A DNA stretch of 64,000 bases from assembly GCF_016801865.2 (NCBI RefSeq), contig NC_068937.1:66631665-66695664 (forward strand), in the 5' to 3' direction. Shown here in pieces: positions 9,961 to 21,115 of the stretch. How positions within the stretch are numbered: the stretch's first letter is position 1; each line of letters begins with the position of its first letter. The position numbers were made by a program, and so were the translations under genes. The notes under the pieces are model-generated. The model was not told the DNA's origin. It saw nothing but the letters and a program-made list of their open reading frames with translations, and did not search any database. This DNA comes from Culex pipiens pallens (taxonomy: Eukaryota > Arthropoda > Insecta > Diptera > Culicidae).

Positions 9961-10962
9961 TTTAAGCTCCCAAATTCGAAATTTTTAAAAATGAAAATTT
10001 TCTGAATTATAATTTTTTTGAATTTTAGGGTGCCTTAATACCAAAATCATTTATTTCAATTCGTGATATTTTTTAAAATTTTGACTTTGTAAAATCCTTG
10101 AAAATTTTCAAAAGTTAATAGATTTTTTTTACTATTTAAAAATTTAAGAATTTGTCGATTTTTTTTCTGAATTTTTAAAACTTTTAAATATAAAAAAATA
10201 ATTTTTAAAACTTAAAACAAAACTTGAATTTGTATTTTTTTTAATTTTGTTATAATTTTTTTTTTAATTTTAGTTTGTTAAAATTTTTTAAATTTGTATT
10301 TTAATTAAAATTTAAAAAAAAAATTAAGATCTAAAAAATCAGTTTTTTTTATTTTTAAAATTTTAAGAAACTTATTAAGTTTTCAAATGCGTAGAATAAA
10401 AAAATAATGATCTTTGAAATTTTAGAATTTAAAAATATTAATTATTTCAATTTTAAAATTTACAGAATTTACAATTTTTGAATTTTAGAACTCATAATTT
10501 TTAGAATATTAGAATTCAAAATTCCAACTCGTGCGTCCAACGTTTTGGGAATTTAAGAACATTATAATGTTAGATTTTTTGTATTTATAAATTGAAGAAT
10601 TTTAGTACTTAAGAATAAAGGAATTTTAAATTAAATCAATTAAATTTTTTTCTTATTTTTGAATTTCAATTTTTTTCAAAAATATTTGAAGACTTTGAGA
10701 ATTTGAAGAATTAATAAATTCTAGAATTTAAGAAAAGAATACTAACAATTTGCACAATATCAAGAAATTCAATAAATTTAGAATTTTCGAATTCTTACAT
10801 TTTTAAGTTCTGAAATGCTAGAATTTTACAACTTTACAATTTCAGCGTTTAAGTTTTTTTAAAAAAAATAGTATTTTTGATTTTTTTATTTTTCAGTTTA
10901 GAATTATTGGATTGAAAAGTTGGGAATTTGTTATGTTCCATTCATCCTATTTTTAATTTCGA
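9961..10962. other. AT-rich right arm, decayed octamer sequence
   Basis: Mirror of 5950-6825; no coding signal. Confidence 0.6.
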
Positions 10963-11340
10963 TTGTCGGTAAAACACCAAACACCAACCGCTTCCACGAT
11001 CGCAAACTGGTTCCTTCCCGTCCCGTCTTCCGGAATGGCCCGCCGAGTAAACCATATTTCCCGTCCTCCTCCTCCTCCGCCACGAAGACCGAAATCTGGA
11101 ATACAAGACACTTTGATTCGGTCGCTCGCCCACTCCGGCCGGAACTTTCCGGCAGAAAAAGTAATTGAACCTAGTAAACAACTTACCAAAATCCTCCAAA
11201 AGCCTAAAAACAACTGTCCAAAATCCTCCAAAAGCCTAAAAGCAACAACAACTGGTTCGACTCGGTTGCAATCAAGTCCGAACAAGATCAACAGAAGAGA
11301 ACTGTAAAACTGTTTGCGTCGACGATAATCGAATTGAAGG
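10963..11340 (-). other. exon-intron-like segment, right arm
   Basis: Read on minus, this repeats the left-arm exon-like block with a conserved GTAAGT donor (about 11180-11186) and TTCCAG acceptor (about 11100). It also contains a short tandem duplication of GCTTTTGGAGGATTTTGG that is absent from the left arm. Product unknown. Confidence 0.45.
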
Positions 11341-11479
11341 TAAATCGATTGAAAAAAACCATGTCGAGCATGTCGAGTGTTTGTCGTCCGTTTGTCGTCC
11401 TTTCGACCAATCGATAACAAAACGGTAAAATCACAACCGTGCGACAACTCGTACGACGTGCGACATTTTTCAAACAGGG

Positions 11480-12171
11480 CAGCGGGACAGCAGCCGCCAT
11501 CATCATTTTTTCTCTTTCTCTCCCCGCTTTTGACAACTAGATATGTCAAAGCAAACTGCCAAATATTGTTTACGCTTTTCTTGAAACAAAAAAATCGTCT
11601 CTGTTTCTCGGGCAACTGTGACCCTTTTCTTTTACGGAACCGATCAATCTGACTGTCCGGATGTGGCAACCGGAAAAAATAGGTGGAGGTGGAGCCACCA
11701 CGGTTTATGCTCTTCCAAAGGTAAGGCAACACATTTTATTGTAGGCAAAGATCCAAAGTGATTCTGTATACAATTTTAGGAATGATGAAACTGGAACCAG
11801 TCGGCAAGCCAACTAAACCCGTGTCCTTTTCGAAGGGGTAAAAGCTCAAACCTGATCCCGTCCAAAAGATTCATCAGCCTCACGGCTCGGCTTGTGAGGG
11901 ACAAAAAATCGCATCCTAATAAAGATCGGCACGGTAACCATATTGCCCCTTGCGTCGCAGCGCAACAAATAGTCCATCCGGCGCAGGCCTAGCCCAAGAC
12001 GCTGGAGGCGGCGGCAAATCTCTATTCTGATAGACTCGAAGTTGGCCAAACTGATGTTGTAGGTAGGCGTAGAGCCGGGGAAGGTTGTGGGCGCAGGACG
12101 ATCCGGACAAGCCGTTTGGAAGGGCGAGTGTGTTCGATTGGTGTGGGAGAACTCCAGTGAGGGCAGAATCG
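11480..12171 (+). pseudogene. possible 5' part of a host zinc-finger gene, decayed
   Basis: An ATG at 11661 opens MWQPEKIGGGGATTVYALPK and is followed by GTAAGG (11721). Several possible acceptors follow, and no frame stays open for long. The last bases before the LINE (to 12171) join across the target duplication to the block after 24146. The joined frame then reads GFLDLKKQHKGVC, the second half of a C2HC finger. So this stretch is probably the left half of the locus disrupted by the LINE. The assignment rests mostly on that junction. Confidence 0.35.
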
Positions 12172-12182
12172 AGGCAAGGCTT
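12172..12182. repeat. LINE target-site duplication, 3' side copy
   Basis: AGGCAAGGCTT, matching 24136-24146 exactly. It sits directly outside the poly-A (poly-T on +) end of the LINE. Confidence 0.8.
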
Positions 12183-12275
12183 TTTTTTTCTTGTTGCCCA
12201 ATGGGCATTGGGTTAAGTTCACTGCGACCACCTGAGAAGGCTATCTTTTGTGATGTACCCTGGTTACTGTCCATA

Positions 12276-12880
12276 CTACAAATTACTCGTATCCATTGGA
12301 TCGGAAGACGAGGGGTTATTTTGCAGACATGGTTTATCCCAATTCGGCGCAATACAGTCGATGAACTGTATGACCTTCTTGGGATGGGTGTGGTGCCATA
12401 CATCGTACGGCGTAAGAAGGTGCGATCCAAAGAACCGCAGCCTTCGAGACACAAGTGCTCCGCAGAAGCAGAGTAAATGTGCCGAGCTTTCCAGCTCAGT
12501 TAAACAAAAACGACAGAGGTTGTTAGGCCACCTGCCGATTTTGTGCAGGTGATATCTGGCAGGACAATGTCCTGTTAGAAGCCCTGCGAGTATTCGTAGT
12601 TCCCTACGCTTTAAGCCAAGAAGTTTCCTGGCAATTGAAGGACTTGGAGTGATAAAAGTTTTAGCTTGTCTCAATCCTCGCATCTCGCCCCAGATTGAAG
12701 CGATTTGCGATTGTCCCCAATTAGTTATTTCTTGCTTTACGGCACTTTTTGAGATTCCAAGGAACGGCTCGGGACCCACGAAGATGTTTGATGAGCCTTG
12801 TCTGGCAAGTTCATCAGCCATTTCGTTGCCTTCAATGCCGCAGTGCCCTGGGACCCAAAACAACATGACTCTGTTAGAGC
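12276..12880 (-). pseudogene. LINE ORF2 C-terminus: end of RNase H plus tail
   Basis: The frame contains RVMLFWVPGHCGIEGNEMAD, the last RNase H motif (GH.G..GNE.AD), then a tail with LTGHCPARYHLHKIG and a Cys/His cluster, CRFCLTELESSAHLLCFC. It resumes exactly where the upstream frame near 19915 stops. It is separated from that frame by the 7 kb insertion. Confidence 0.85.
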
Positions 12881-13059
12881 AACCTTACCAGCGTGAGTAT
12901 TAGGCAGGTTTTAAGGTTTTGTAACGCGTGATAGTAACTTTGCTCCCACACCGGTCGTTGCCAAATGCGTTGCTAAACTAAAACGTAACGCCTCGGTTGG
13001 GAGCGAGTTACCAAATTTGGCAACGCGCTAGCAACGCAGCTAAAACTTTGAACTGTCAA

Positions 13060-13500
13060 AGTTCGTACCAAGCAGACGTAGCTTCTGTGTTTGTTTATGT
13101 TTTTTTTCGTTTTTCGTCGGTGGTTCCGGGTTGAAAATTCCCCGTCGCGAAATAGTAGTGTAATTTGGAACGACGGGTTTTTCCCCCGAGGCAGATTTGT
13201 ACGAGGAGCCTGAGATAAACCCGACATTGCTCGCGCCACTCCTGCAGTTGTTCCGGAAGCGGTCGCAGTGGATTCAACAGCGTGTTACCCATCCTGCAGG
13301 ACACCTCCGTGATTTGTAAATTACCCAGTCACGTAGTCACCGCGCAGAATGAAGGACCGCCTGGACGGAACGACGGACTAGGGCACGTAGGCCGACGAGA
13401 ACATGGGGAGAGTGCATGGCCCGGTAGCGCTTTTTTGTTCAAATTCAAATTGATTTTGAGAATTTTTTTATGTCGATTGATCTTAAATTTTGTGAAGAGT
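13060..13500. other. unassigned sequence inside the 7 kb element
   Basis: One + frame reads EEPEINPTLLAPLLQLFRKR without stops for about 50 codons, but no start, splice signal or family is recognisable. It could be a captured exon or chance. Confidence 0.25.
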
Positions 13501-13502
13501 CT

Positions 13503-15309
13503 ATGTTGACCACTTTCATTACCAAGTGGCCACTTGTCCACTCCGGAACCGGTTCCGACGGATTCCGTAAACCCGGGTTTGGTCATTTGGCGGATTGGTT
13601 CTAACCTCAGCATGTTACATATCAAATGCCCTGAAATTTTATAGGGAATTATTGTTGACCATTTTCATGACCAATTGGCCACTTGTCCACTTCGGAACCG
13701 GTTCTATCGGATTCCGTAAACCCGGGTTTGGTCATTTGGCGGATTGGTTCTAACCTCAGCATGTTACATATCAAATGCCCTGAAATTTTGTAGGGAATTA
13801 TTTTTGACCACATTCATTACCAAGTGGCCACTTGTCCACTCCGGAACCGGTTCCGACGGATTCCGTAAACCCGGGTGTGGTCATTTGGCGGATTTGTTCG
13901 AACCTCAGCATGTTACATATCAAATGCCCTGAAATTTTATAGGGAATTATTTTTGACCATTTTCATGAAAAAGTGGCCACTTGTCCACTTTGGAATCGGT
14001 TCCGATGGATTCCGTAAACCCGGGTACGGTCATTTGGCGAATTGGTTCGAACCTCATCATGTTACGTATGAAATGTCCTGAAATTTCGTAAAGAATTATT
14101 TTTGACCACTTTCATTACCAAGTGGCCACTTGTCCACTCCGGAACCGGTTCCGTCGGATTCCGTGAACCCGGGTACGGTCATTTGGCGAATTGGTTCGAA
14201 CCTCATCATGTTACGTATGAAATGTCCTGAAATTTTGTAAGGAATTATTTTTGACCACTTTCATTACCAAGTGGCCACTTTTCCACTCCGGAACCGGTTC
14301 CGACGGATTCCGTAAACCCGGGTTTGGTCATTTGGCGGATTGGTTCGAACCTCATCATGTTACAAATCAAATGCCCTGAAATGTTATAGGGAATTATTTT
14401 TGACCATTTTCATGACCAAGTCATGACTTGTCCACTTCGGAATCGGTTCTGTCGGATTCCGTAAACCCGGGTTTGGTTATTTGGCGGATTGGTTCGAACC
14501 TCAGCATGTTACATATCAAATGCCCTGAAATTTTATAGGGAATTATTTTTGACCATATTCATGAAAAAGTGGCCACTTGTCCACTTCGGAACCGGTTCCG
14601 ACGGATTCCGTAAATCCGGGTTTGGTCATTTGGCGAATTGGTTCGAACCTCAGCATGTTACATATCAAATGCCCTGAAATTTTGTAGGGAATTATTTTTG
14701 ACCACATACATTACCAAGTGGCCACTTGTCCGACGGATTCCGTAAACCCGGGTTTGGTCATTTGGCGGATTGGTTCGAACCTCAGCATGTTACATATCAA
14801 ATGCCCTGAAATTTTATAGGGAATTATTTTTGACCATTTTCATGAAAAAGTGGCCACTTGTCCACTTCGGAACCGGTTCCGACGGATTCCGTAAACCCGG
14901 GTTTGGTCATTTGGCGGATTGGTTCGAACCTCAGCATGTTACATATCAAATGCCCTGAAATGTTATAGGGAATTATTTTTGACCATTTTCATGACCAAGT
15001 CATGACTTGTCCACTTCGGAACCGGTTCTGTCGGATTCCGTAAACCCGGGTTTGGTCATTTGGCGGATTGGTTCGAACCTCAGCATGTTACATATCAAAT
15101 GCCCTGAAATTTTATAGGGAATTATTTTTGACCATTTTCATGAAAAAGTGGCCACTAGTCCACTTTGGAACCGGTTCCGATGGATTCCGTAAACCCGGGT
15201 TTGGTCATTTGGTGGATTGGTTCGAACCTCAGCATGTTACATATCAAATGCCCTGAAATTTTGTAAGGAATTATTTTTGACCACTTCATGACCAAGTGGC
15301 TACTTGTCC
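13503..15309. repeat. 149-bp tandem satellite, about 12 copies
   Basis: The anchor GATTCCGTAAACCC recurs at 13561, 13710, 13859 and 14008, a period of 149 bp. Each unit contains CGGAACCGGTTCCGACGG (itself nearly palindromic) and GTTCGAACCTCA. One unit near 14720 has lost about 20 bp. Short frames beginning MVRTSACYISNALKF recur only because the unit recurs. Confidence 0.93.
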
Positions 15310-15485
15310 ATCCTAGCTAAAATCAACTGGGAGGATGATGTTACGATCGATCCGGGTCCGGTTGGCCAGCATTTGCGGAGAGCATGGGTTCGTCGAAACC
15401 TGGGGCACACTCCCGGTCAAGTACCTATTTGCGAAGTACCACGGAATTAAGGACCTGTACGTTGAGTGGCAGAGTTTAAAATAAG
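15310..15485 (+). other. short orphan reading frame after the satellite
   Basis: One + frame reads LASICGEHGFVETWGTLPVK, then YLFAKYHGIKDLYVEWQSLK to a stop at about 15484, directly before the TIR element. It has a protein-like composition but no start or recognised family. Possibly a truncated captured exon. Confidence 0.3.
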
Positions 15486-17586
15486 TAGGGGAGAGTGGGG
15501 AGACTTGATCCCCGGGGAGACTTGATCCCTAGCCTGTATCTCGTTCTGTGGGTAAAACAATTAGCTTTCTTCTAGAAAGTTTTGCGAAGTTGACTAAAAC
15601 TCATTGTAGAAAACAAAGAAAAAAATAATAAATGTTTAGATTGAGTTACACACATTTTTATATGAAGTGCTGCAAAAAACTTCCAAGAGATCTTTTTTCT
15701 TTGTTTTGATAAGTATAGAAAACACTGAAAAAATATTCAAAAAAACATTTTTTATACATGAATTGTTTGATAAACATATCAACTAAAAAACCCTTACGCA
15801 TTTGACGTTAAATGTATCGTCATACTATTTTTACAATCAATTGTTTAAAAAAGTGCGTTTAGACTTGATCCCTGCATTTTTACAGTCGCTGGAATCAGCC
15901 TCAAGATTAAATAATTGGGCTGGGTTCTCGTACATAGTTTTCTTTAGTATAGTTGTACATAACTTACTGCAGTTTGAACCATTTTTCAAAAGTTTTGGAA
16001 ACAAAAATCACCAGCTTTTGTAAACATGCTCAATTTTGGTCTAAAAAAGAAAATTTTATGTTTTTAAATATTTTGCATGCTAAACTTGTTATGTTTTGAA
16101 CACAAACGTACAGGTTTAATGTGAAATTGCTGTAACTTATAGAAAATTAAAAGTTTGGATGAATAAGAAACATTTTGCTTAAGATTTCTTCAAAATGATG
16201 AAAGGGTGATCAAGTTACCCCTAACATTTTTAAAATGCCGGTTTAAAATATTTTTTTAGAAAATTCTTGGTGGGACAATTATGCGTAGAAGTACAACGAT
16301 GGGACGAACAGACTTGATGTTGTTTTCAATGAGTTTCTGAAAAAAGTAATAGATTTTATGTGTTTTTCGAAAAGTACACGTCAAACTAAAACTAAACATG
16401 AGCATGAGCATGAGAGATCACCCATGGTTGCCCCTCCGTTGCTGAACAGAACCGTAATAGCCTTTCAGCACTACTGATTATATGCTTCGACGATCTAGTG
16501 GTGTTTCCCTTATCAACAGCATGTATGAATGCGCTGAAAAGATAAACACCATGATTGCTAAAGCTAGATCAGTTGCGAATAGGTAACAGTCATTGGCCAC
16601 CAACGGCGCCCGCCATGTCAGTTTGTAGATCTCGATTTTAAGGGACGGGAATGTTAGTTAGCGCAGGTTGCTACTAGGGCAGCTGATTTACTCTGTGCTT
16701 ACACCCCACAAGCGCCAGGAACCTGAAAATTTGTTAGTAGGATAGGGTGTTTGGTCAGGATTCATCATAGAAGATGATGATGCGACCCAAAATCATAGTG
16801 TTTGTTGAAAGGTATTATGTTTTATTCTCAAGGCAAGCAATCGCATGTTGCGGATGAGACATTTCCCGTTTATCGGCTGTTAACTTTTAATTGAAATGGT
16901 TTAATCTTAGACAGCCGGCTGTGGAAAGATAGAACCAAAATTATTTGTAATTAAATGATGAAGAATTTAACAGTGTAACTTTTTGATTGAGCTGTTTTTA
17001 TGAGTTTTACATGATTGATGTTTAGTGGAGTACTGATTAACAAAGCGAACGACGAGTTACGATGTTTATCGAGCTGAAATTGTATGATAAGGTTTTGTTA
17101 TTGTTGCACACCAACGACGAACGCGAAAAAAAAACCTTGTGACCCGACGGAAGGGCATCGCAAATCAGACTGGCTCAATTGTCATCGATGACAACCAGAG
17201 CCAGCCGCACCTTAACACACATACACGCACGCGAAAAAAAAAACCGAAAAACACACCGACGACGAACGCGAAAAAACACTGCGAACCGACGGAAAGGCAT
17301 CGCAAATCAGACTGCGGAAATGAAGAGAAAGAAAACAACATAAAAAAAAACCTAATCACATCAAACCAATCACCCCATGCACACAAAGAGCGACACAAAA
17401 GAGACGAAAATTATCACGAAGAAACAGGACTGCGCGTCCACCGAAGCACCGCACTTCTCAAACGTCAAACTAAAACTAAACATGACCAAAAGTCAGAATC
17501 GACCAAAAATGACATACAATTATGCGTAGAACGGCAGTATGTGCGATACAAAAAAAAAGAAGATCAAGTCTCCCCACTCTCCCCTA
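15486..17586. mobile_element. 2.1 kb TIR element with TA ends
   Basis: Starts TAGGGGAGAGTGGGGAGACT and ends with the exact complement, an inverted repeat of about 24 bp. The outer TA is consistent with a TA target duplication (mariner-like or MITE). An internal direct copy of GGGGAGACTTGATCCC lies at 15514. About half of its length is the nested retroelement 16402-17464; the rest is AT-rich and non-coding. Confidence 0.8.
16402..17464 (-). mobile_element. CATGCT-tailed retroelement, copy A
   Basis: A perfect 21-bp direct repeat (16381-16401 and 17465-17485) flanks this copy, the long target duplication expected of target-primed reverse transcription. On minus the element ends in short CATGCT repeats, like the simple-sequence tails of some LINEs and SINEs. 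Its 5' part contains about one and a half units of the 135-bp monomer seen in copy D. The core carries GCCGGCTGTCTAAGA and the tail region ATGGTTGCCCC (complement). No RT is present, so it is non-autonomous. A one-base deletion breaks the small frame that copies B and D share. Confidence 0.75.
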
Positions 17587-18560
17587 GTCCCTAATTTCAC
17601 TTCCCCTCCTAGACTGGCAGTGATTTGACCTGACGGCGATTATCGAGCGGTAAAGCCTGGAATTCACAAAATCTCAATCTTTGGGTAAACAATTGGAAAG
17701 TTACAGGTTCTACTGACGGATATACGTCAGGTGAGGAATGGATCTATTGAAATCAACTCCAATGCACGCACCTTGGAGGTCTTTTTCATCGCGTTGAACA
17801 TAACCTTGCTCAGCATGTAGTATGCATCGAATGCGGTTCCAAGATGGCGGTGAAACTCGTGCGAAACTAGCGCGAGTTTCTTCAAAAAAACACTTTGACA
17901 GCTCTGAGTGCGGCAATCAGTGCGGAACTAGCCTTCAATCGAATGTACCATAAGCGTCTTTGAATACGGTGTCAGTGATTCCGTCAACATTTCCTGTACC
18001 GGGTCCACCAAGTGTACTTTCCTGGTCCTATAATGTGGAAGTGTTTCGAAACAGGCTGATTCTTCGAAGGCCACTGGATTTGTTGGAGGTGTTGCTAAAA
18101 GTAGGCCGGAACCAATGCCACTTGGTAGAGTATAGAGGGGCAAAGGTACACACCTAATGACATTCATTCTTTAACCGGTAACCATAGACTTTTCAGATCC
18201 GGCCTATTTACCAAAATTCAATTCAATTCAACTTTTATTTTTCGAGATAGCATGTTACAATTTTGTTTAATTTGTGCTTGTATAGAGATGTGGATTTTCC
18301 TTACAACTATGAATGTTTCAGATACTGACTTGGTAGCATAGAAATTATTTGTTTCAAATCTTCAAATCTAGGAAAAGGGTGGTAAATAACCTAGCGGATT
18401 ATTTACCAAAAGGTACCCCTATCACTTGCCTACCAAACGTATTACTAGAATTGACCTAAACACACGGATTCCTGGACTCGAAGTAGAAACTCGCAATAGA
18501 GACCACACATAATCTGAAGATCGTTAAAGTTAATAGCTTGTTTTGTTTCGTGTATCGTGA
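17587..18560. other. unassigned interior of the 7 kb element
   Basis: Mixed-composition sequence with no long frame and no clear repeat. A weak tRNA-like patch near 17640-17700 is too degenerate to call. Confidence 0.4.
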
Positions 18561-18579
18561 TCAGGTTCAGTCTGGTCAG

Positions 18580-19690
18580 TCTGGTCATGTCAATCATAGA
18601 CCTCCGAATGTTGATATTCTTGTTTATCTTTCAAAACATTGAAGTTTTGTACCAATCATGTCCGGTGGACCGCAATTCCGGAATTGTCCCTCCTCCGGAG
18701 CATCCCTGGGGGTACCGGGACAACCTGAATAGTGGTCAGGTCAATCATAGACCTCCGAATGTTGATATTCTTGTTTATCTTTCAAAACATTGAAGTTTTG
18801 TACCAATCATGCCCGGTGGACCACAATTCCGGAATTGTCCCTCCTCCGGAACATCCCTGGGGGTTACTGGGACAACCTGGAGAGTGGTCAGGTCACTCAT
18901 GGACCACAAAATGTCAATAGTCGTGTTTATCTTTGAAAATCCTGAAGTTTGATACCCATCATGTCCGGTGGACCACAATTCCGGAATTGTCCCTCCTCCG
19001 GAACATCCCTGGGGATTACCGGGACAACCTGGAGAGTGGTTAGGTCATTCATGGACCTCAACATTTCGTAGTCGTGTTTATCTTTGAAAATCATGAAGTT
19101 TGATACCCATCATGTCCGGTGGACCACAATTCCGGAACTGTCCCTCCTCCGGAACATCCCTGGGGGTTACCGGGACAACCTGAATAGTGGTCAGGACATT
19201 CATGGACCTCAACATTTCGTAGTCGTGTTTATCTTTGAAAATCCTGAAGTTTGATACCCATCATGTCCGGTGGACCACAATTCCGGAATTGTCCCTCCTC
19301 CGGAACATCCCTGGGGGTTACCGGGACAACCTGAATAGTGGTCAGGACATTCATGGACCTCAACATTTCGTAGTCGTGTTTATCTTTGAAAATCCTGAAG
19401 TTTGATACCCATCATGTCCGGTGGACCACAATTCCGGAATTGTCCCTCCTCCGGAACATCCCTGGGGGTTACCGGGACAACCTGAATAGTGGTCAGAACA
19501 TTCATGGACCTCAACATTTCGTAGTCGTGTTTATCTTTGAAAATCCTGAAGTTTGATACCCATCATGTCCGGTGGACCACAATTCCGGAATTGTCCCTCC
19601 TCCGGAACATCCCTGGGGATTACCGGGACAACCTGGAGAGTGGTCAGGTCATTCATGGACCTCAAAATGTCAATAGTCGTGTTTCTCTTT
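18580..19690. repeat. 151-bp tandem satellite, about 7 copies
   Basis: The anchor GTCCGGTGGACCACAATTCC (or close variants) recurs at 18660, 18811, 18963, 19114, 19265, 19416 and 19567. The unit holds CCGGAATTGTCCCTCCTCCG and CTGGGGGTTACCGGGACAAC. It is unrelated in sequence to the 149-bp satellite in the same element. Confidence 0.93.
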
Positions 19691-19877
19691 TAAACGATGA
19701 TAGCGAATTAAAGTTATTATATTTTCTTCAAAGAACGATCTCGAAACTTTTTCATTAAACTGCCGAACAAGTAGTTCAGCAACCACCGGTAAGGTTGCCG
19801 GGTAGCAAATTGCTAACCCAATTTAGCAACGACCGGTGTGGGACCGGGTGACTAAACTAAAATAGAAGCGTTACGGG

Positions 19878-21074
19878 TTAATAAAATAGCAACAATTTCC
19901 GCAACGCACCGGTAATGATGCTCTTATGCCGAGAAGCAAGTTCCCTGAGGGAAGCGACGCACTCCCAAACAAGTTTGGATTCGCATTTAGAAGATTTTAA
20001 TGCCAATAGTGCAGCTTGGCTATCCGAGAAAATACCGATTTTTGCGTGTCTATAATTTCTCATAATACACGTCCTCGCACAGATGTGTATGGCATACACT
20101 TCTGCTTGAAAAACGGTAGGCCACTTTCCCATAGATATGGTTTCCCTGGTTCGAGGACCGAAGACTCCAGCTCCAGTAGAAGTGCCCATTTTTGAACCAT
20201 CCGTAAAGAAACGAATAGTTCCTTCTGGAAGTGTAGGTCCTCCATTACTCCACATTTGGCGATTTGTTTCAATCACCTCATATGGAATGTGCATGTTGGG
20301 CCTCACCTCCATGCAGTCCGAGACTGAAGTTGCAAGGGGGGAAATGTCAAAAGCCTTCACGATCCGCGAATGACCCGTTCCATCTCCTTCCACACAGTTG
20401 TTACACCGTTTTAGTCGTAGAGCGCCAAGCGCTGCCTCCTGCTTCACATGTAAATGTAAAGGCAGAATGCATAGCATGGCTTCCATGGCCGCGGTGGGGG
20501 TTGTTTTCATTGCACTCGTTACAGAGAGACATGCCAGTCGTTGGAGCTTGGTCAGCTTCGACTGACATGTCTTCTGTTCAGTCTTCGGCCACCAAACGGT
20601 CGACGCATAGGTTACCCTAGGTCGAGCGATGGTGGTGTAAGACCAGAATGCAAGTTTCGGTTTAAGGCCCCAGGTTTTGCCGAGCATTTTGTTGCACGCC
20701 CAGATAGCAGTAGTTGCCTTCTTTACCGCATAGTCCAGATGTGCATTCCAGTTCAGCTTTTTGTCAAGGATTACTCCTAAATATTTGACCTCAGAACTGA
20801 AGGTCAGTTGGGTTCCTTTCAAGGTAGGCGGCCTAAGGTCGTGTTTCCTCCTGTTAGTAAACGGGATTATCACGGTTTTGTTGGGGTTTATTGTCAGCCC
20901 TTCCTGCTCACACCACGACATGGTGCAGTTTAGAGCTGACTGTAGACGGTCCGATAACGTTCCGTCGTACTTCCCCCGGATGATTAAGACTACGTCGTCA
21001 GCATATCCAATGACTTCGTAGCCGAGTAGTGTAAGTTTTCTTAGAAGACTATCTACCACCAGCAGCCAAAGCAA
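19878..21074 (-). pseudogene. LINE ORF2: RT core (YADD), thumb and first part of RNase H
   Basis: Contains the RT catalytic box GYADDVVLI, then thumb sequence (ARPRVTYASTVWWPK). The RNase H domain follows with its D (FFTDGSKMG), E (FQAEVYAI) and D (IFSDSQAALLAL) residues. The real coding stops near 19915; the last residues (ITGALRKLLLFY) come from the inserted element. The QGGVLSPLL motif just upstream (about 21085) is in the same frame but lies before the first ATG. Non-functional because of the frameshift at about 21110 and the insertion. Confidence 0.88.
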
Positions 21075-21115
21075 AGGAGAGAGTACTCCCCCTTGCGGAC
21101 AGCCTTTGGCTGCTG

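Larger units (their letters stand above)
5345..11479. mobile_element. 6.1 kb imperfect palindrome (foldback-like or two head-to-head TIR elements)
   Basis: Left arm 5345-8495 and right arm 8502-11479 are reverse complements of each other over their whole length with scattered indels. The centre is near 8499, where CTTTTCAGTCAGGG and CCCTGACTGAAAAG face each other across about 7 bp. Each arm also has matching ends of its own: the outer end starts CCCTGTTTGAAAA and the inner end CCCTGACTGAAAA, both followed by dense GTCGTACGAC-like motifs. This suggests either one foldback element or two copies of a roughly 3.1 kb TIR element in inverted orientation. No transposase is seen and no target duplication is clear. 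The transposon superfamily is not assigned. Confidence 0.85.
12885..19915. mobile_element. 7 kb inverted-terminus element carrying two satellites
   Basis: It lies inside the RNase H domain of the LINE. The two ends are imperfect inverted repeats of about 100 bp: the left starts TTACCAGCG and the right, complemented, TTACCGGTG. A conserved core, CCACACCGGTCGTTGC, lies at 12946 (left) and complemented within 19821-19843 (right). Both subterminal regions are full of GTTGC/GCAAC words. No transposase frame is seen, and the satellites plus a nested element fill most of the length. No clean target duplication was found, so the exact ends are uncertain by about 20 bp. Confidence 0.7.

Noticed and set aside
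5345..11479. Palindrome as an assembly artefact
   Set aside because: The arms differ by many substitutions, indels and octamer copy number, which a mirrored misassembly would not produce.
10953..11732. 259-codon minus-strand frame across the right palindrome arm
   Set aside because: It runs through the conserved splice-like intron and out of the palindrome into unrelated sequence, so it is not one protein.
13744..15256. Recurring 62-codon frames beginning MVRTSACYISNALKF
   Set aside because: They arise once per 149-bp satellite unit pair and cross unit boundaries, with no sign of selection.
17640..17710. Weak tRNA-like block
   Set aside because: The boxes are too degenerate and the arms do not pair.
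12885..19923. An 8-bp target duplication for the 7 kb element
   Set aside because: The flanks GAGCAACC and TGATGCTC do not match; the similarity of the flanks is inverted, not direct.
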